NCBI GenBank assembly: GCA_024698145.1
Contig: JAILRO010000028.1
Coordinates: 1-54,458 of the forward strand
Reading direction: 5' to 3'
Source: Lachnospiraceae bacterium
Lineage (GTDB): Bacteria > Bacillota > Clostridia > Lachnospirales > Lachnospiraceae
Length of the DNA: 54,458 nt
Below the pieces are notes generated by a model. The model saw only the letters and a program-made list of their open reading frames with translations. It did not search any database and was not told the origin of the DNA. Positions 45,412-54,171 of this stretch are shown here, in pieces. Each line of letters begins with the position of its first letter. Position 1 is the first letter of the stretch. Both the position numbers and the translations under genes were made by a program.

Positions 45412-45437
45412 GCAAATTTATCTACGGTTAATAAGTT

Positions 45438-45467
45438 GAGAGTGGTTTATGGCCGCTCTCTTTTTTT
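45438..45467 (+). terminator. terminator after the reverse rubrerythrin gene
   Basis: An 8-bp stem (45438-45445 with 45453-45460, one G-U pair) followed by TTTTTTT. Confidence 0.82.
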
Positions 45468-45538
45468 GTGCATTTTGTCGTGAAAGTTCAGATTTTTTTT
45501 TCTTTGCTTGTCGATACTAGAGAAAATTTTATAAAAAG

Positions 45539-45567
45539 TTGCAAATTGTTATTTTTTGGAGTAGTAT
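45539..45567 (+). promoter_or_regulatory. promoter of the Lys/Ala-rich protein gene
   Basis: TTGCAA (45539-45544), 17-bp spacer, TAGTAT (45562-45567). A ~70-nt leader follows. Confidence 0.5.
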
Positions 45568-45637
45568 GAACATTGAAGTTAGGCAACTTGAGTTTTTATT
45601 CATAAATATTTTTTTATTGAAAATGGAGGAGTAAGAA

Positions 45638-46078
45638 ATGGCAACTAAGAAAGAAGAGCAGGTTAAGGCAGCTATGGCTAAGGTTGAGGCAGCTAAGAAG
45701 GCTGAGGCTACAAAGGCAGCAGCAGAGAAGGTTACAGAAGAGAAGAAAGCACCTGCTAAGGTAGCAGCAAAGAAGACAACAGCAGCAAAGAAGACAACAG
45801 CAGCAAAGAAGACAACAACAGCAGCAAAGAAGACAACAGCAGCAAAGAAGCCGGCAACAAAGAAGGCTACAACAGCTAAGAAGACAACAGCAACTAAGGC
45901 TAAAGAGACTGTATATGTTCAGTGCTTTGGTTATGAAATCACAACAGATGATATCAAGAAGAAAGTTGCAGCTGCAGTAGGTAAGAAGGCTGTTAAGGAA
46001 CTTAATATCTACGTTAAGCCTGAAGAGGGAATGATTTACTTCACAGCTGACGGAGAGCAGGGAAGCGTTAATTTATAA
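45638..46078 (+). CDS. histone H1-like Lys/Ala/Thr-rich protein with a DUF6465-like C-terminal domain
   Basis: A 146-residue protein in two parts. Residues ~1-90 are low-complexity Lys/Ala/Thr, including AAKKTT repeats, strongly basic and resembling eukaryotic H1 tails and bacterial histone-like proteins. Residues ~92-146 form a compact domain (V-Y-V-Q-C-F-G-Y-E-I, D-D-I-K-K-K-V, Y-V-K-P-E-E-G-M-I-Y-F) of the kind annotated DUF6465 in Lachnospiraceae. DNA binding is plausible from charge but not shown. Codon use is highly biased (GCA, AAG, ACA), as in strongly expressed genes. GGAGGAG precedes the start. Confidence 0.8.
   Translation: MATKKEEQVKAAMAKVEAAKKAEATKAAAEKVTEEKKAPAKVAAKKTTAAKKTTAAKKTTTAAKKTTAAKKPATKKATTAKKTTATKAKETVYVQCFGYEITTDDIKKKVAAAVGKKAVKELNIYVKPEEGMIYFTADGEQGSVNL
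45764..45850 (+). repeat. 18-bp tandem coding repeats (AAKKTT units)
   Basis: Four full units and one partial unit of GCAGCAAAGAAGACAACA encode AAKKTT; one unit has an extra ACA. Such near-identical DNA repeats can change in number by slippage. Confidence 0.85.
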
Positions 46079-46096
46079 TTTATAAGTTGAACAAAC

Positions 46097-46130
46097 AAGG
46101 ACATCGGAATTATCCGGTGTCCTTTTCTTT
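46097..46130 (+). terminator. terminator after the Lys/Ala-rich protein gene
   Basis: A 12-bp stem (46097-46108 with 46113-46124, one G-U pair), ATTA loop, TTTTCTTT tail. Confidence 0.85.
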
Positions 46131-46156
46131 ACTTATTTCTTGTTTTCTATTATAAT
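46128..46156 (+). promoter_or_regulatory. promoter of proC
   Basis: TTTACT (46128-46133), 17-bp spacer, TATAAT (46151-46156), directly after the preceding terminator. Confidence 0.6.
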
Positions 46157-46225
46157 CATTTTATGTGGAAACTTGTTTTCACTATTGATGACAATGCGGA
46201 TTTTTGACACGAGGAGAGATTGACG

Positions 46226-47020
46226 ATGCAATTAGGATTTATCGGTTGTGGTAATATGGCAACTGCCATGATGAAAGGAATTATTTCCAATAATATAGTA
46301 GAAGCAAAAAGTGTTTTTGGATATGATGTTTTGGACGTTTGCAGAGACAAGGCGAAAAATGAGCTTGGAATAAATGTTGCGTTCGGCAACAAAGAGGTGG
46401 TTGAAAAGGCAGATATAATTGTTCTTGCTGTTAAGCCACAATATTATGAAGAAGTAATAAAAGAGATCAAAGATAGTGTAAGTGATGATAAGATAATTGT
46501 AACTATTGCACCGGGTAAAACTTTGGCTTGGCTTGAAGAGACATTTGGAAAGAATATAAAAATAGTCAGAACCATGCCTAATACCCCGGCACTTGTCGGT
46601 GAAGGAATAACTGCAGCATGTTACAATGAGAAAGTGACAGAAGAAGATCTTAACACGGTTGTTGACGTGCTTAAGGGCTTTGGTAAATGCGAGGTTATTT
46701 CGGAGTCACTTATGGATGTTGTTGTGTCTGTTGCAAGTAGCTCACCTGCTTATGTATTTATGTTTATAGAGGCTATGGCGGATGCAGCGGTAGCAGACGG
46801 AATGCCAAGAGCTCAGGCATATGAGTTCGCTGCACAAGCAGTTCTTGGAAGTGCCAAGATGGTTCTTGAAACAGGAAAACATCCGGGTGAACTTAAGGAT
46901 ATGGTATGTTCACCGGCCGGAACAACTATCGAAGCGGTTCGTGTTTTGGAAGATAAGGGAATGCGAAGCGCAGTAATTGAAGCCATGAAAGCATGCACAC
47001 GCAAGGCTCGTGGAATGTAA
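46226..47020 (+). CDS. proC: pyrroline-5-carboxylate reductase
   Basis: A 264-residue enzyme that reduces pyrroline-5-carboxylate to proline with NAD(P)H. The nucleotide-binding G-F-I-G-C-G-N-M-A is at residues 4-12, with V-R-T-M-P-N-T-P-A, and the C-terminal signature P-G-x-L-K-D-M-V-C-S-P-A-G-T-T-I near residue 230. ATG 46226 follows GAGGAGAG by 7 bases; the in-frame TTG at 46220 is less likely. Confidence 0.95.
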   Translation: MQLGFIGCGNMATAMMKGIISNNIVEAKSVFGYDVLDVCRDKAKNELGINVAFGNKEVVEKADIIVLAVKPQYYEEVIKEIKDSVSDDKIIVTIAPGKTLAWLEETFGKNIKIVRTMPNTPALVGEGITAACYNEKVTEEDLNTVVDVLKGFGKCEVISESLMDVVVSVASSSPAYVFMFIEAMADAAVADGMPRAQAYEFAAQAVLGSAKMVLETGKHPGELKDMVCSPAGTTIEAVRVLEDKGMRSAVIEAMKACTRKARGM

Positions 47021-47052
47021 AAATATTATAACATTATAGGAGGTTTCATACT

Positions 47053-47733
47053 ATGAAGTACGAAGTTATTGGCAACACAGTACCTGCTGTAGAGGTAACT
47101 CTTGACAACGGAGAGGGAATGTACACACAAAGTGGCGGTATGGTATGGCAGACAGAAGGCATCGAAATGGCAACTAACACTAAGGGTGGTCTCATGAAGG
47201 GTCTTGGAAGAATGCTTGCCGGCGAGTCACTCTTTATGGCAACGTATACATCGCACAAAGATGGAGCCAAAATTGCATTTGGTGCTACAGTTCCGGGAGA
47301 TGTTATTCCTGTTAATCTTTCAGGTACTCCAGGTATTATCGCACAGAAGAAGGCATTCCTTTGCGCACAGGAGGGTGTTAATGTAAGCATTACTCTCACA
47401 AAGAAGTTTGGTGCAGGCTTATTCGGTGGTGAAGGATTTATCTTACAGGATATTTCCGGTGATGGATATGCTTTCCTTGAGGTGGATGGTGATCAGGTTG
47501 TCAAAGAGCTTGCTGCAGGTGAGGTTATCAAGGTTGATACAGGTAATGTAGTAGCATTTGATAAGACAGTATCTTATGAAGTTGAGACTGTTAAAGGAAT
47601 TGGTAATATCTTCTTTGGTGGTGAGGGATTATTCCTTACTAAGCTTACAGGTCCTGGTCGTGTAATATTACAGACACAGAACTTCAACGATTTTGCAAGT
47701 CGTATTATTGCAATGATGCCAAGCAAGGGTTGA
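47053..47733 (+). CDS. AIM24/TIGR00266-family protein
   Basis: A 226-residue beta-rich protein of the AIM24 family (TIGR00266). It shows the usual glycine-turn pattern: M-Y-T-Q-S-G-G-M-V-W, G-L-G-R-M-L-A-G-E-S, and L-F-F-x-G-E-G-like repeats near the C-terminus (F-G-G-E-G-L-F-L). Biochemical function is unknown. TAGGAGG precedes the start. It begins 32 bp after proC and is probably co-transcribed with it. Confidence 0.88.
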   Translation: MKYEVIGNTVPAVEVTLDNGEGMYTQSGGMVWQTEGIEMATNTKGGLMKGLGRMLAGESLFMATYTSHKDGAKIAFGATVPGDVIPVNLSGTPGIIAQKKAFLCAQEGVNVSITLTKKFGAGLFGGEGFILQDISGDGYAFLEVDGDQVVKELAAGEVIKVDTGNVVAFDKTVSYEVETVKGIGNIFFGGEGLFLTKLTGPGRVILQTQNFNDFASRIIAMMPSKG

Positions 47734-47813
47734 AGTGCGGCGGAATCAGTTATTGATATATTCAGTTAGTGATTCCCGGCTCTGCGGAGCACAGATTATA
47801 ATAAGAACTTACG

Positions 47814-47842
47814 TTGTGCAGGCTTTTGAAAGGTCTGCACAA
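47814..47842 (+). terminator. possible weak terminator or leader hairpin
   Basis: An 8-bp perfect stem TTGTGCAG/CTGCACAA (47814-47821 with 47835-47842) followed by CAATTTTATC, in the 150-bp gap before the K+ channel gene. It lacks a long T-run, so its role is unclear. Confidence 0.4.
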
Positions 47843-47884
47843 CAATTTTATCTACGGTTAATTTCTTTTGATGAGGTATTGAAA

Positions 47885-49075
47885 GTGACTGATAATAAGA
47901 ATAATTGGAATCGAATTAAGAAAAGATTGTTTTCAATGGTGTCTGTGGGAGTTGTAGATGAACCCATTAATCAGGCTTACGATGTTATAAGTACGGGTGC
48001 ACTTATAATTAATCTTGTTGCTGCAATTATGAACACCTATGATAATTTAGCTATCAAATATGATGGAACTTTTGCAATTGTAGAGAAAATTACTGTAGCT
48101 TTTTTTGCTATAGATTTTATATTAAGAATGATTACGGCTACGGAGTTGTATCCGGGAGTTAAAACGGTAAAGGCTGTTGGTAAGTATGTGTTTTCTTTTT
48201 CAGGAATAGTTGACTGGTTATCATTTATTCCGTATTATCTTCCGGTCTTTTTCCCGAGCGGTGCAGCGGTATTTCGTATGTTCCGAGTGGTAAGGATATT
48301 AAGATTATTCAGAATAAATGCCTATTATGATTCGTTGAATGTTATTACGGAAGTATTGTCTTCAAAAAAGCAACAGTTGATGTCTTCTGTATTCATTATA
48401 GTAATACTTATGATTGCCTCAAGTTTGTGCATGTATAGTGTTGAGCATGTGGCACAGCCGGATGTATTTCAGAATGCGTTTTCAGGAATATGGTGGGCTG
48501 CGTCAACATTGCTTACTGTCGGTTACGGCGACATTTATCCTGTTACAACGCTTGGAAAGTTTTTTGGAATACTGATTGCATTTTTAGGAGTCGGAATGGT
48601 TGCTATTCCAACAGGTATTATTTCCGCCGGATTTGTCGAGCAATACACACGACTTAAAGAACTGGGTGATTTCGCTGCGGAACATAGCATCAATTTTATC
48701 GAGATATTGCTTGATAAAAAGGATAAATGGGTAGGTTCCTTTATCAAAGAGCTAAATCTTCCTGATAATACAATTATTGCCATGGTCAAAAGAGGCGAAG
48801 AGATTTTATTCCCTAAAGGAGATACCAAACTTCAAGCGGGTGATATTGTGGTGCTTGGCTCAGATGTAATTGATGGTGTGGCGCCGCTTCAACTTACTGA
48901 GGTGAATGTTGGAAGTGAACATCCGTGGAAGAATCAGTTAATAAGGGATTTGGATATTTCACGAAAAATGCTCATTGTTGTGGTAAAAAGAAAGAATAAA
49001 TCATTGGTTCCTGACGGCGATACCATGATTAAGGAAGGCGATGTGGTTGTAATAAGCGATTTTCGCAAACACTAA
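47885..49075 (+). CDS. voltage-gated-type potassium channel with two C-terminal TrkA-C-like domains
   Basis: A 396-residue membrane protein. Six TM helices with an S4-like basic helix (F-R-M-F-R-V-V-R-I-L-R-L-F-R-I), a pore loop with the selectivity filter T-V-G-Y-G-D, and a cytoplasmic tail. The tail holds two related ~60-residue modules of TrkA-C/RCK-C type (L-F-P-K-G-D-T-K-L-Q-A-G-D-I-V-V and L-V-P-D-G-D-T-M-I-K-E-G-D-V-V-V), which in relatives bind regulatory ligands such as cyclic dinucleotides. I chose GTG 47885 because GAGGT is at 47874-47878; the frame is open to 47735 but has no site there. Confidence 0.88.
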   Translation: MTDNKNNWNRIKKRLFSMVSVGVVDEPINQAYDVISTGALIINLVAAIMNTYDNLAIKYDGTFAIVEKITVAFFAIDFILRMITATELYPGVKTVKAVGKYVFSFSGIVDWLSFIPYYLPVFFPSGAAVFRMFRVVRILRLFRINAYYDSLNVITEVLSSKKQQLMSSVFIIVILMIASSLCMYSVEHVAQPDVFQNAFSGIWWAASTLLTVGYGDIYPVTTLGKFFGILIAFLGVGMVAIPTGIISAGFVEQYTRLKELGDFAAEHSINFIEILLDKKDKWVGSFIKELNLPDNTIIAMVKRGEEILFPKGDTKLQAGDIVVLGSDVIDGVAPLQLTEVNVGSEHPWKNQLIRDLDISRKMLIVVVKRKNKSLVPDGDTMIKEGDVVVISDFRKH

Positions 49076-49115
49076 CTTCCTATATTAGCCAATAGAATTT
49101 TGCAAAAAAGAGTGA

Positions 49116-49121
49116 TATAAT
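49116..49121 (+). promoter_or_regulatory. extended -10 promoter of the ClpX-like gene
   Basis: TATAAT (49116-49121) preceded by TGA; the -35 region (TAGAAT at 49093-49098) is poor. Confidence 0.5.
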
Positions 49122-49168
49122 CGGTTGTACGAAATATAAGGATTCATATATGATTATGGAGGATGAAT

Positions 49169-50548
49169 ATGGATAATAATGATAACATAGATAATAAGGA
49201 TGACAATTACGAAAAGTATTGTTATTTGTGCAGAAGACCTGAATCGAAAGTGGGCAAGCTTATATACATGCCAAATAACATTAACATTTGTCAGGATTGT
49301 ATGCAGAAAACTTTTGACAGTTTTTCGGGCGGCGGAATGCAGTTCATGGATCTTTCGAACATGCCGAATCTTAACATGAACCAGTTTACGCCGGTTAATG
49401 ATATTCCAAATAGTCAGAAGGTTAAGAAGAAAAAAGAGAAGAAAAAAGAAGCTGAAGAACCGGAGATGACGCTTTCGACAATTCCTGCGCCTCATGAGAT
49501 GAAGGCGAAACTTGATGAATATGTAATAGGACAGGAACATGCGAAAAAGGTTATTTCGGTTGCGGTTTATAATCATTACAAACGTGTGCTTACCGACACT
49601 ATGGATGATATCGAAATAGAGAAGTCTAACATGCTTATGGTTGGACCTACCGGTTCAGGTAAGACATATCTTGTTAAGACTATTGCCAGAATATTAAATG
49701 TTCCCCTTGCCATCACGGATGCAACGACTCTTACGGAGGCAGGATACATAGGCGATGATGTAGAGAGTGTGCTTTCTAAGTTGTTGGCTGCTGCTGATAA
49801 TGATGTGGAAAAGGCAGAACGCGGAATTGTATTTATTGATGAGATTGATAAAATTGCGAAAAAGAGAAACACTAATTCAAGAGATGTAAGTGGTGAGGCG
49901 GTTCAGCAAGGACTCTTAAAACTTCTCGAAGGAGCGGAGGTTGAAGTTCCTGTAGGTTCCGGAAGTAAGAATGCCATGGTGCCGCTTACTACAATTAATA
50001 CAAGAAATATTTTATTTATATGCGGTGGCGCATTTCCGGATATTGAGGACGTTATCAAAGCAAGGTTAAATGAGCAATCTTCGATAGGCTTTAGAGCAGA
50101 CCTTAAGGATAAGTATGATGAGGATAGGAATCTTCTTCAAAAAGTAACGGTAGAAGATCTTAGGGAGTTTGGTATGATACCGGAGTTTCTTGGACGTCTT
50201 CCTGTGTTGTATGCGCTTGAAGGTTTGGATGAGGATATGCTTGTTAAGATTCTCAAAGAGCCGAAGAATGCAATACTTAAGCAGTATCAGAAACTTTTAT
50301 CACTTGATGGGGTTGATCTTCGTTTTGATGATGGTGCATATCATGCAATAGCTAAGAAAGCTATGGAAAAGAAGACCGGTGCAAGAGCACTTCGTGCGAT
50401 TATTGAAGAGTTTATGCTGGATATTATGTATCAGATTCCAAGAGATGATAATATCGGTCGTGTTACAATTACTCAAGAGTACATTGAAGGAACGGGCGGG
50501 CCTTTGTTAGAGATGAGGGGTGTGCTTGCTCTGGAAAATGATGAATAA
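49169..50548 (+). CDS. clpX: ClpX-like AAA+ unfoldase
   Basis: A 459-residue ATPase. An N-terminal C4 zinc site (C-Y-L-C ... I-C-Q-D-C) and a Gly/Met/Asn-rich linker precede the AAA+ module: Walker A G-P-T-G-S-G-K-T-Y, pore loop G-Y-I-G-D-D-V-E-S (GYVG-type), Walker B I-V-F-I-D-E-I-D-K, I-G-F loop for ClpP docking (S-S-I-G-F), and sensor-2 T-G-A-R-A-L-R. All ClpX hallmarks are present, but linker and several blocks differ from the housekeeping ClpX and neither tig nor clpP is adjacent, so it may be a second paralogue. ATG 49169 fits the GGAGG spacing better than ATG 49163. Confidence 0.88.
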   Translation: MDNNDNIDNKDDNYEKYCYLCRRPESKVGKLIYMPNNINICQDCMQKTFDSFSGGGMQFMDLSNMPNLNMNQFTPVNDIPNSQKVKKKKEKKKEAEEPEMTLSTIPAPHEMKAKLDEYVIGQEHAKKVISVAVYNHYKRVLTDTMDDIEIEKSNMLMVGPTGSGKTYLVKTIARILNVPLAITDATTLTEAGYIGDDVESVLSKLLAAADNDVEKAERGIVFIDEIDKIAKKRNTNSRDVSGEAVQQGLLKLLEGAEVEVPVGSGSKNAMVPLTTINTRNILFICGGAFPDIEDVIKARLNEQSSIGFRADLKDKYDEDRNLLQKVTVEDLREFGMIPEFLGRLPVLYALEGLDEDMLVKILKEPKNAILKQYQKLLSLDGVDLRFDDGAYHAIAKKAMEKKTGARALRAIIEEFMLDIMYQIPRDDNIGRVTITQEYIEGTGGPLLEMRGVLALENDE

Positions 50549-50592
50549 GATTTAGATTATAAAAGATAGATATAAGGAGGAACAAAGAGGGT

Positions 50593-51972
50593 ATGGAACG
50601 TAGAAATGCATGGAAAGATTACGACAAAAAAGACATTAAAGAACTTGAGCAGTTGTGCAAGGGCTATCGTAAGTTCTTGGATAACGGTAAGACTGAAAGA
50701 GAGTGTGTAAAAGAGCTTGTCAAGATGGCGGAAGGTGCCGGCTATGTTGACGTTGAAGAGTTTAGAAAGTCTAAGAAGAAGCCTAAAAAGGGTGATAAAA
50801 TATATGCGGTTAATATGAAAAAAGCAATTGCTTTGTTCAATATAGGTTCAGAACCGCTTGTAAACGGAATGAACATTCTTGGTGCACATATTGATTCACC
50901 ACGTATGGATGTAAAGCAGAATCCTTTATATGAGGACACTGACCTTGCTTACCTTGACACCCACTATTACGGCGGAATTAAGAAGTATCAGTGGGTAACA
51001 CTTCCCCTTGCAATTCACGGTGTTGTAGCCAAGAAGGATGGAGAGGTTGTAGATGTAGTTGTCGGTGAGGATGAAAAGGACCCTGTTTTCTGTGTGTCTG
51101 ACTTGCTTATACATCTTGCACAGGATCAGATGGATAAGAAAGGTGCTAAGGTTGTTGAAGGAGAACAGTTAGATATTCTTGTTGGAAGTAAACCACTTCC
51201 AAAAGAGGAGAAGGACGCTGTTAAGAAGACGGTTCTTGAAGTATTTAAGAAGAAATATGACATCGAGGAAGAAGATTTCCTTTCGGCAGAACTTGAAATT
51301 GTGCCTGCCGGAAAGGCAAGAAACATGGGATTTGATGAATCCATGATAATCGGTTACGGACAAGATGACAGAGTATGTTCTTATACATCGGCTGTCGCAA
51401 TGTTTGATATGATAAATGTAAAACGTACAGCATGCTGCTTGCTTGTGGATAAAGAAGAAATCGGTTCTGTGGGTGCTACGGGAATGCAGTCTAAGTTCTT
51501 TGAAAATACGGTTGCGGAACTTATGGATATGATGGGCGACTATTCAGAACTTAAGCTTAAGAGAACTCTTGCTAATTCGTTTATGCTTTCATCTGATGTT
51601 TCGGCAGCGTTTGATCCAAACTATGCGGATGCTTTTGAGAAGAAGAATTGTGCATACTTTGGACGTGGCGTTGTGTTTAATAAGTTCACCGGTGCACGTG
51701 GTAAGTCTGGTTCAAATGATGCCAATGCTGAATACATCGGAAAACTTCGCAAGATTATGGATGACAATAACGTTGCTTTCCAGACTGCGGAACTTGGTAA
51801 GGTTGATAAGGGAGGCGGAGGAACAATCGCCTATATTCTTTCACTGTATGATATGAATGTTATTGATAGTGGTGTTGCTGTTCTTAACATGCATGCACCA
51901 TGGGAGATAACAAGTAAGGCTGATATATACGAAGCTTATAAGTCATACAAAGCTTTTCTTAAAGATGCGTAA
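50593..51972 (+). CDS. M18-family aminopeptidase
   Basis: A 459-residue cytosolic metallo-aminopeptidase of the aspartyl aminopeptidase (M18) family. Metal and catalytic regions visible: G-A-H-I-D-S-P-R near residue 98, the central D-D-R-V-C-S-Y and D-K-E-E-I-G-S motif (bridging metal and general base), and the C-terminal L-N-M-H-A-P-W-E metal His. It removes N-terminal residues from peptides. It lies 44 bp downstream of the ClpX-like gene on the same strand and may share its transcript, which would link unfolding and peptide breakdown. AAGGAGG at 50574-50580. Confidence 0.92.
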   Translation: MERRNAWKDYDKKDIKELEQLCKGYRKFLDNGKTERECVKELVKMAEGAGYVDVEEFRKSKKKPKKGDKIYAVNMKKAIALFNIGSEPLVNGMNILGAHIDSPRMDVKQNPLYEDTDLAYLDTHYYGGIKKYQWVTLPLAIHGVVAKKDGEVVDVVVGEDEKDPVFCVSDLLIHLAQDQMDKKGAKVVEGEQLDILVGSKPLPKEEKDAVKKTVLEVFKKKYDIEEEDFLSAELEIVPAGKARNMGFDESMIIGYGQDDRVCSYTSAVAMFDMINVKRTACCLLVDKEEIGSVGATGMQSKFFENTVAELMDMMGDYSELKLKRTLANSFMLSSDVSAAFDPNYADAFEKKNCAYFGRGVVFNKFTGARGKSGSNDANAEYIGKLRKIMDDNNVAFQTAELGKVDKGGGGTIAYILSLYDMNVIDSGVAVLNMHAPWEITSKADIYEAYKSYKAFLKDA

Positions 51973-52001
51973 GTTTAAATATATTATTATAGTGTAAATG
52001 C

Positions 52002-52038
52002 AAGTCGGTAGATAATCAAATTATCTGCCGACTTTTTG
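52002..52038 (+). terminator. terminator after the M18 aminopeptidase gene
   Basis: A 15-bp stem (52002-52016 with 52020-52034, one G-U pair), CAA loop, TTTTT run. Confidence 0.88.
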
Positions 52039-52207
52039 GTTGTATTAAATTGACCCTGTTTGTGATGTTATGCAAACAAGAATATCTATGATTAGTGGAT
52101 GCTTATATAGATAATGAATAGGAAATTATGTAAACTGACGCAAATGTATGTATCTACTTTGTTATTACAGAATATATTGATAGTAATATATAGTTTGGGA
52201 TGTAATC

Positions 52208-53956
52208 ATGGATTGCGAAGAAATGATATATAGTAATGAATATGCGGATTATGTGATTAACTCTTTTGATTTGATAATTGATGGAGATGAAAGTGATTGT
52301 TGTACCAATCCGATAATGGAAAAAATAGCAATACAGCATTGTCCGCAAAAGGAACAAAGACTGACGAATCTTGAGTCGGTTCCGTATTCATTTATTCCAA
52401 AGTTATATGGCCTGATGGATTCCGGGAATATGGAGGTTACCGGTGTTAAGAAGGTGCAAGAAACAGGTAATCTAGGTCTTTCCGGCAGGGGAGTAGTTGT
52501 AGGGATTATTGATACGGGCATAGATTTCAAGAACAACCTGTTTCGTGATGAAAAAGGAGATAGCAGGATTAGTATACTATGGGACCAGACAATACCTCGT
52601 AACGATACAATTGAAGGAAGTGTGAATGTGGGTATGCCATTGCCGGTATACGGAACGGTATTTGATAATAATAAAATCAACAATGCATTAAGAAGCGATA
52701 ATCCGTTTGATATTGTTCCTTCAAGGGATGACGAGGGACATGGAACATATATGGCAGGAATAATAGCCGGTGGTGCGGATGTTGATAACGATTTTTTGGG
52801 GATTGCTTATGAGTCAGAGATTGCAGTTGTCAAAATCAAGGAATGTAAGCCGTATCTAAAGGAGTATTTTGGCGTGCGTCAGGATGCAAAGGCATATCAG
52901 GAGACGGATATTATATATGCGATTTCGTATTTGATTCAATATGCAAGGTACAGACGTATGCCGATTTCGATATATATTGGGATGGGAAGTAGCAACGGTG
53001 GACATTTGGGGTACACATTTTTGGAAAGATATTTAGATAACGTATTGGAAGATAGGGCGATTATGGTAAGTGTGCCTGCAGGCAATGAAGGTAATGAAAG
53101 GCTGCATTACTCCGGCGAAATACCGGAAACAGCGGAGTATGATATTGTTGAGTTAAATGTTGCCGAAGGACAGAATACATTGACATTAGAACTTTGGGGA
53201 AATGCGCCAACGACCTTTGCAATTGGAATAGATGCTCCGGGAGGGGAGAGGATAGAAAGAATAGTGCCTCGTTTTGGGAGTGAAGAACTGGTGGGCTTTC
53301 CAATAACAAGGACATCAGTATATGTCGCATATCAGTTGGTAGAAGTATATTCCGGCGATGAACTTATATTCATACGGCTTAATGCACCGACACCGGGAAT
53401 ATGGCGCTTTCGTGTGTATGCAGATGAAGGACGTCAAAGAACGTATAATATGTGGATGCCCCTAAGACAATTCTTGCAGTCGGAAACATATTTCTTGCGA
53501 CCGGAACCGGAAAACACTGTGACGAATCCGGGCAACGCAAGACTTGTGATGACAATGACAGCTTACAATCATGTAAATGAAAGTCTGTATGCAAGAGCGG
53601 GGCGAGGATATACGGCAAGAAATGTTGTAAAGCCTTCGCTTGCAGCACCAGGTGTTAATGTATTTGGACCGGGGCAAAGCCGTGGGTATGTCACGAGAAC
53701 CGGTACTTCGGTTGCTGCGGCGCATAGTGCAGGAATGCTTGCGCTCTTTTTGCAATGGAATCTTAATAATATGGAGTTTGGATTCTTTTTTGCGGAGCAA
53801 ATAGAGAGTTTCTTTTTCAGAAGTGCGACAAGAGAATTAGAATATGATTATCCAAACATAGTGTGGGGATATGGAATAATGAATATATGGAACGTTTTTG
53901 AAACCTTTCGGATTGTAGATATATCGAAACTGAACCGAGTGAACGAAAGAATTTAA
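52208..53956 (+). CDS. Csp-like S8 family serine protease
   Basis: A 582-residue subtilisin-like protease of the CspA/B/C-like group known from clostridia. The catalytic triad is intact: Asp in I-I-D-T-G-I-D-F (near residue 102), His in D-E-G-H-G-T-Y-M-A-G (near 178) and Ser in R-T-G-T-S-V-A-A-A-H (near 498). The ~180-residue insert between His and Ser regions is the jellyroll domain typical of Csp proteins. No signal peptide is visible. In spore formers Csp proteases act in germination; outside that setting their role is unclear. Confidence 0.9.
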   Translation: MDCEEMIYSNEYADYVINSFDLIIDGDESDCCTNPIMEKIAIQHCPQKEQRLTNLESVPYSFIPKLYGLMDSGNMEVTGVKKVQETGNLGLSGRGVVVGIIDTGIDFKNNLFRDEKGDSRISILWDQTIPRNDTIEGSVNVGMPLPVYGTVFDNNKINNALRSDNPFDIVPSRDDEGHGTYMAGIIAGGADVDNDFLGIAYESEIAVVKIKECKPYLKEYFGVRQDAKAYQETDIIYAISYLIQYARYRRMPISIYIGMGSSNGGHLGYTFLERYLDNVLEDRAIMVSVPAGNEGNERLHYSGEIPETAEYDIVELNVAEGQNTLTLELWGNAPTTFAIGIDAPGGERIERIVPRFGSEELVGFPITRTSVYVAYQLVEVYSGDELIFIRLNAPTPGIWRFRVYADEGRQRTYNMWMPLRQFLQSETYFLRPEPENTVTNPGNARLVMTMTAYNHVNESLYARAGRGYTARNVVKPSLAAPGVNVFGPGQSRGYVTRTGTSVAAAHSAGMLALFLQWNLNNMEFGFFFAEQIESFFFRSATRELEYDYPNIVWGYGIMNIWNVFETFRIVDISKLNRVNERI

Positions 53957-54002
53957 ATTGCTGTTTAGTTACATTTTACGAGCGAAACTTCTAATTGTTT
54001 TA

Positions 54003-54147
54003 AGGCGTCTCTTATGATTGCAGTTCCTACGCAGGCAAGCTTTCGCCCGTTTTGAGCGCAACGGTACTAAGTTCGTACTACGTACTCACTAAGTACCGGC
54101 GGTCAAAGAGGACCTGCTTATGGATACTGCAACATAATTCGACGCCT
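54003..54147 (-). repeat. structured repeat element, copy D (145 nt, minus strand)
   Basis: The reverse complement carries the same core as copies A and B: CCGCCGGTACTTAGTGAG, GAACTTAGTACCGTTGCGC, and the GC-GAAA-GC hairpin (54046-54039). The closing helix AGGCGTC/GACGCCT (54003-54009 with 54141-54147) plus an inner TTGCAGT/ACTGCAA stem differs from the other copies but pairs. The cap hairpin reads TAC-GTA-GTA, a compensatory change from GCA/TGC. It lies antisense downstream of the S8 protease gene. Confidence 0.8.
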
Positions 54148-54171
54148 GATATACGTTTCGAATTTTCACAA

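Noticed and set aside
47735-47884. Longer N-terminus for the K+ channel from GTG 47735
   Set aside because: No ribosome binding site, it overlaps a hairpin, and its composition is not protein-like; GTG 47885 has a well-spaced GAGGT.
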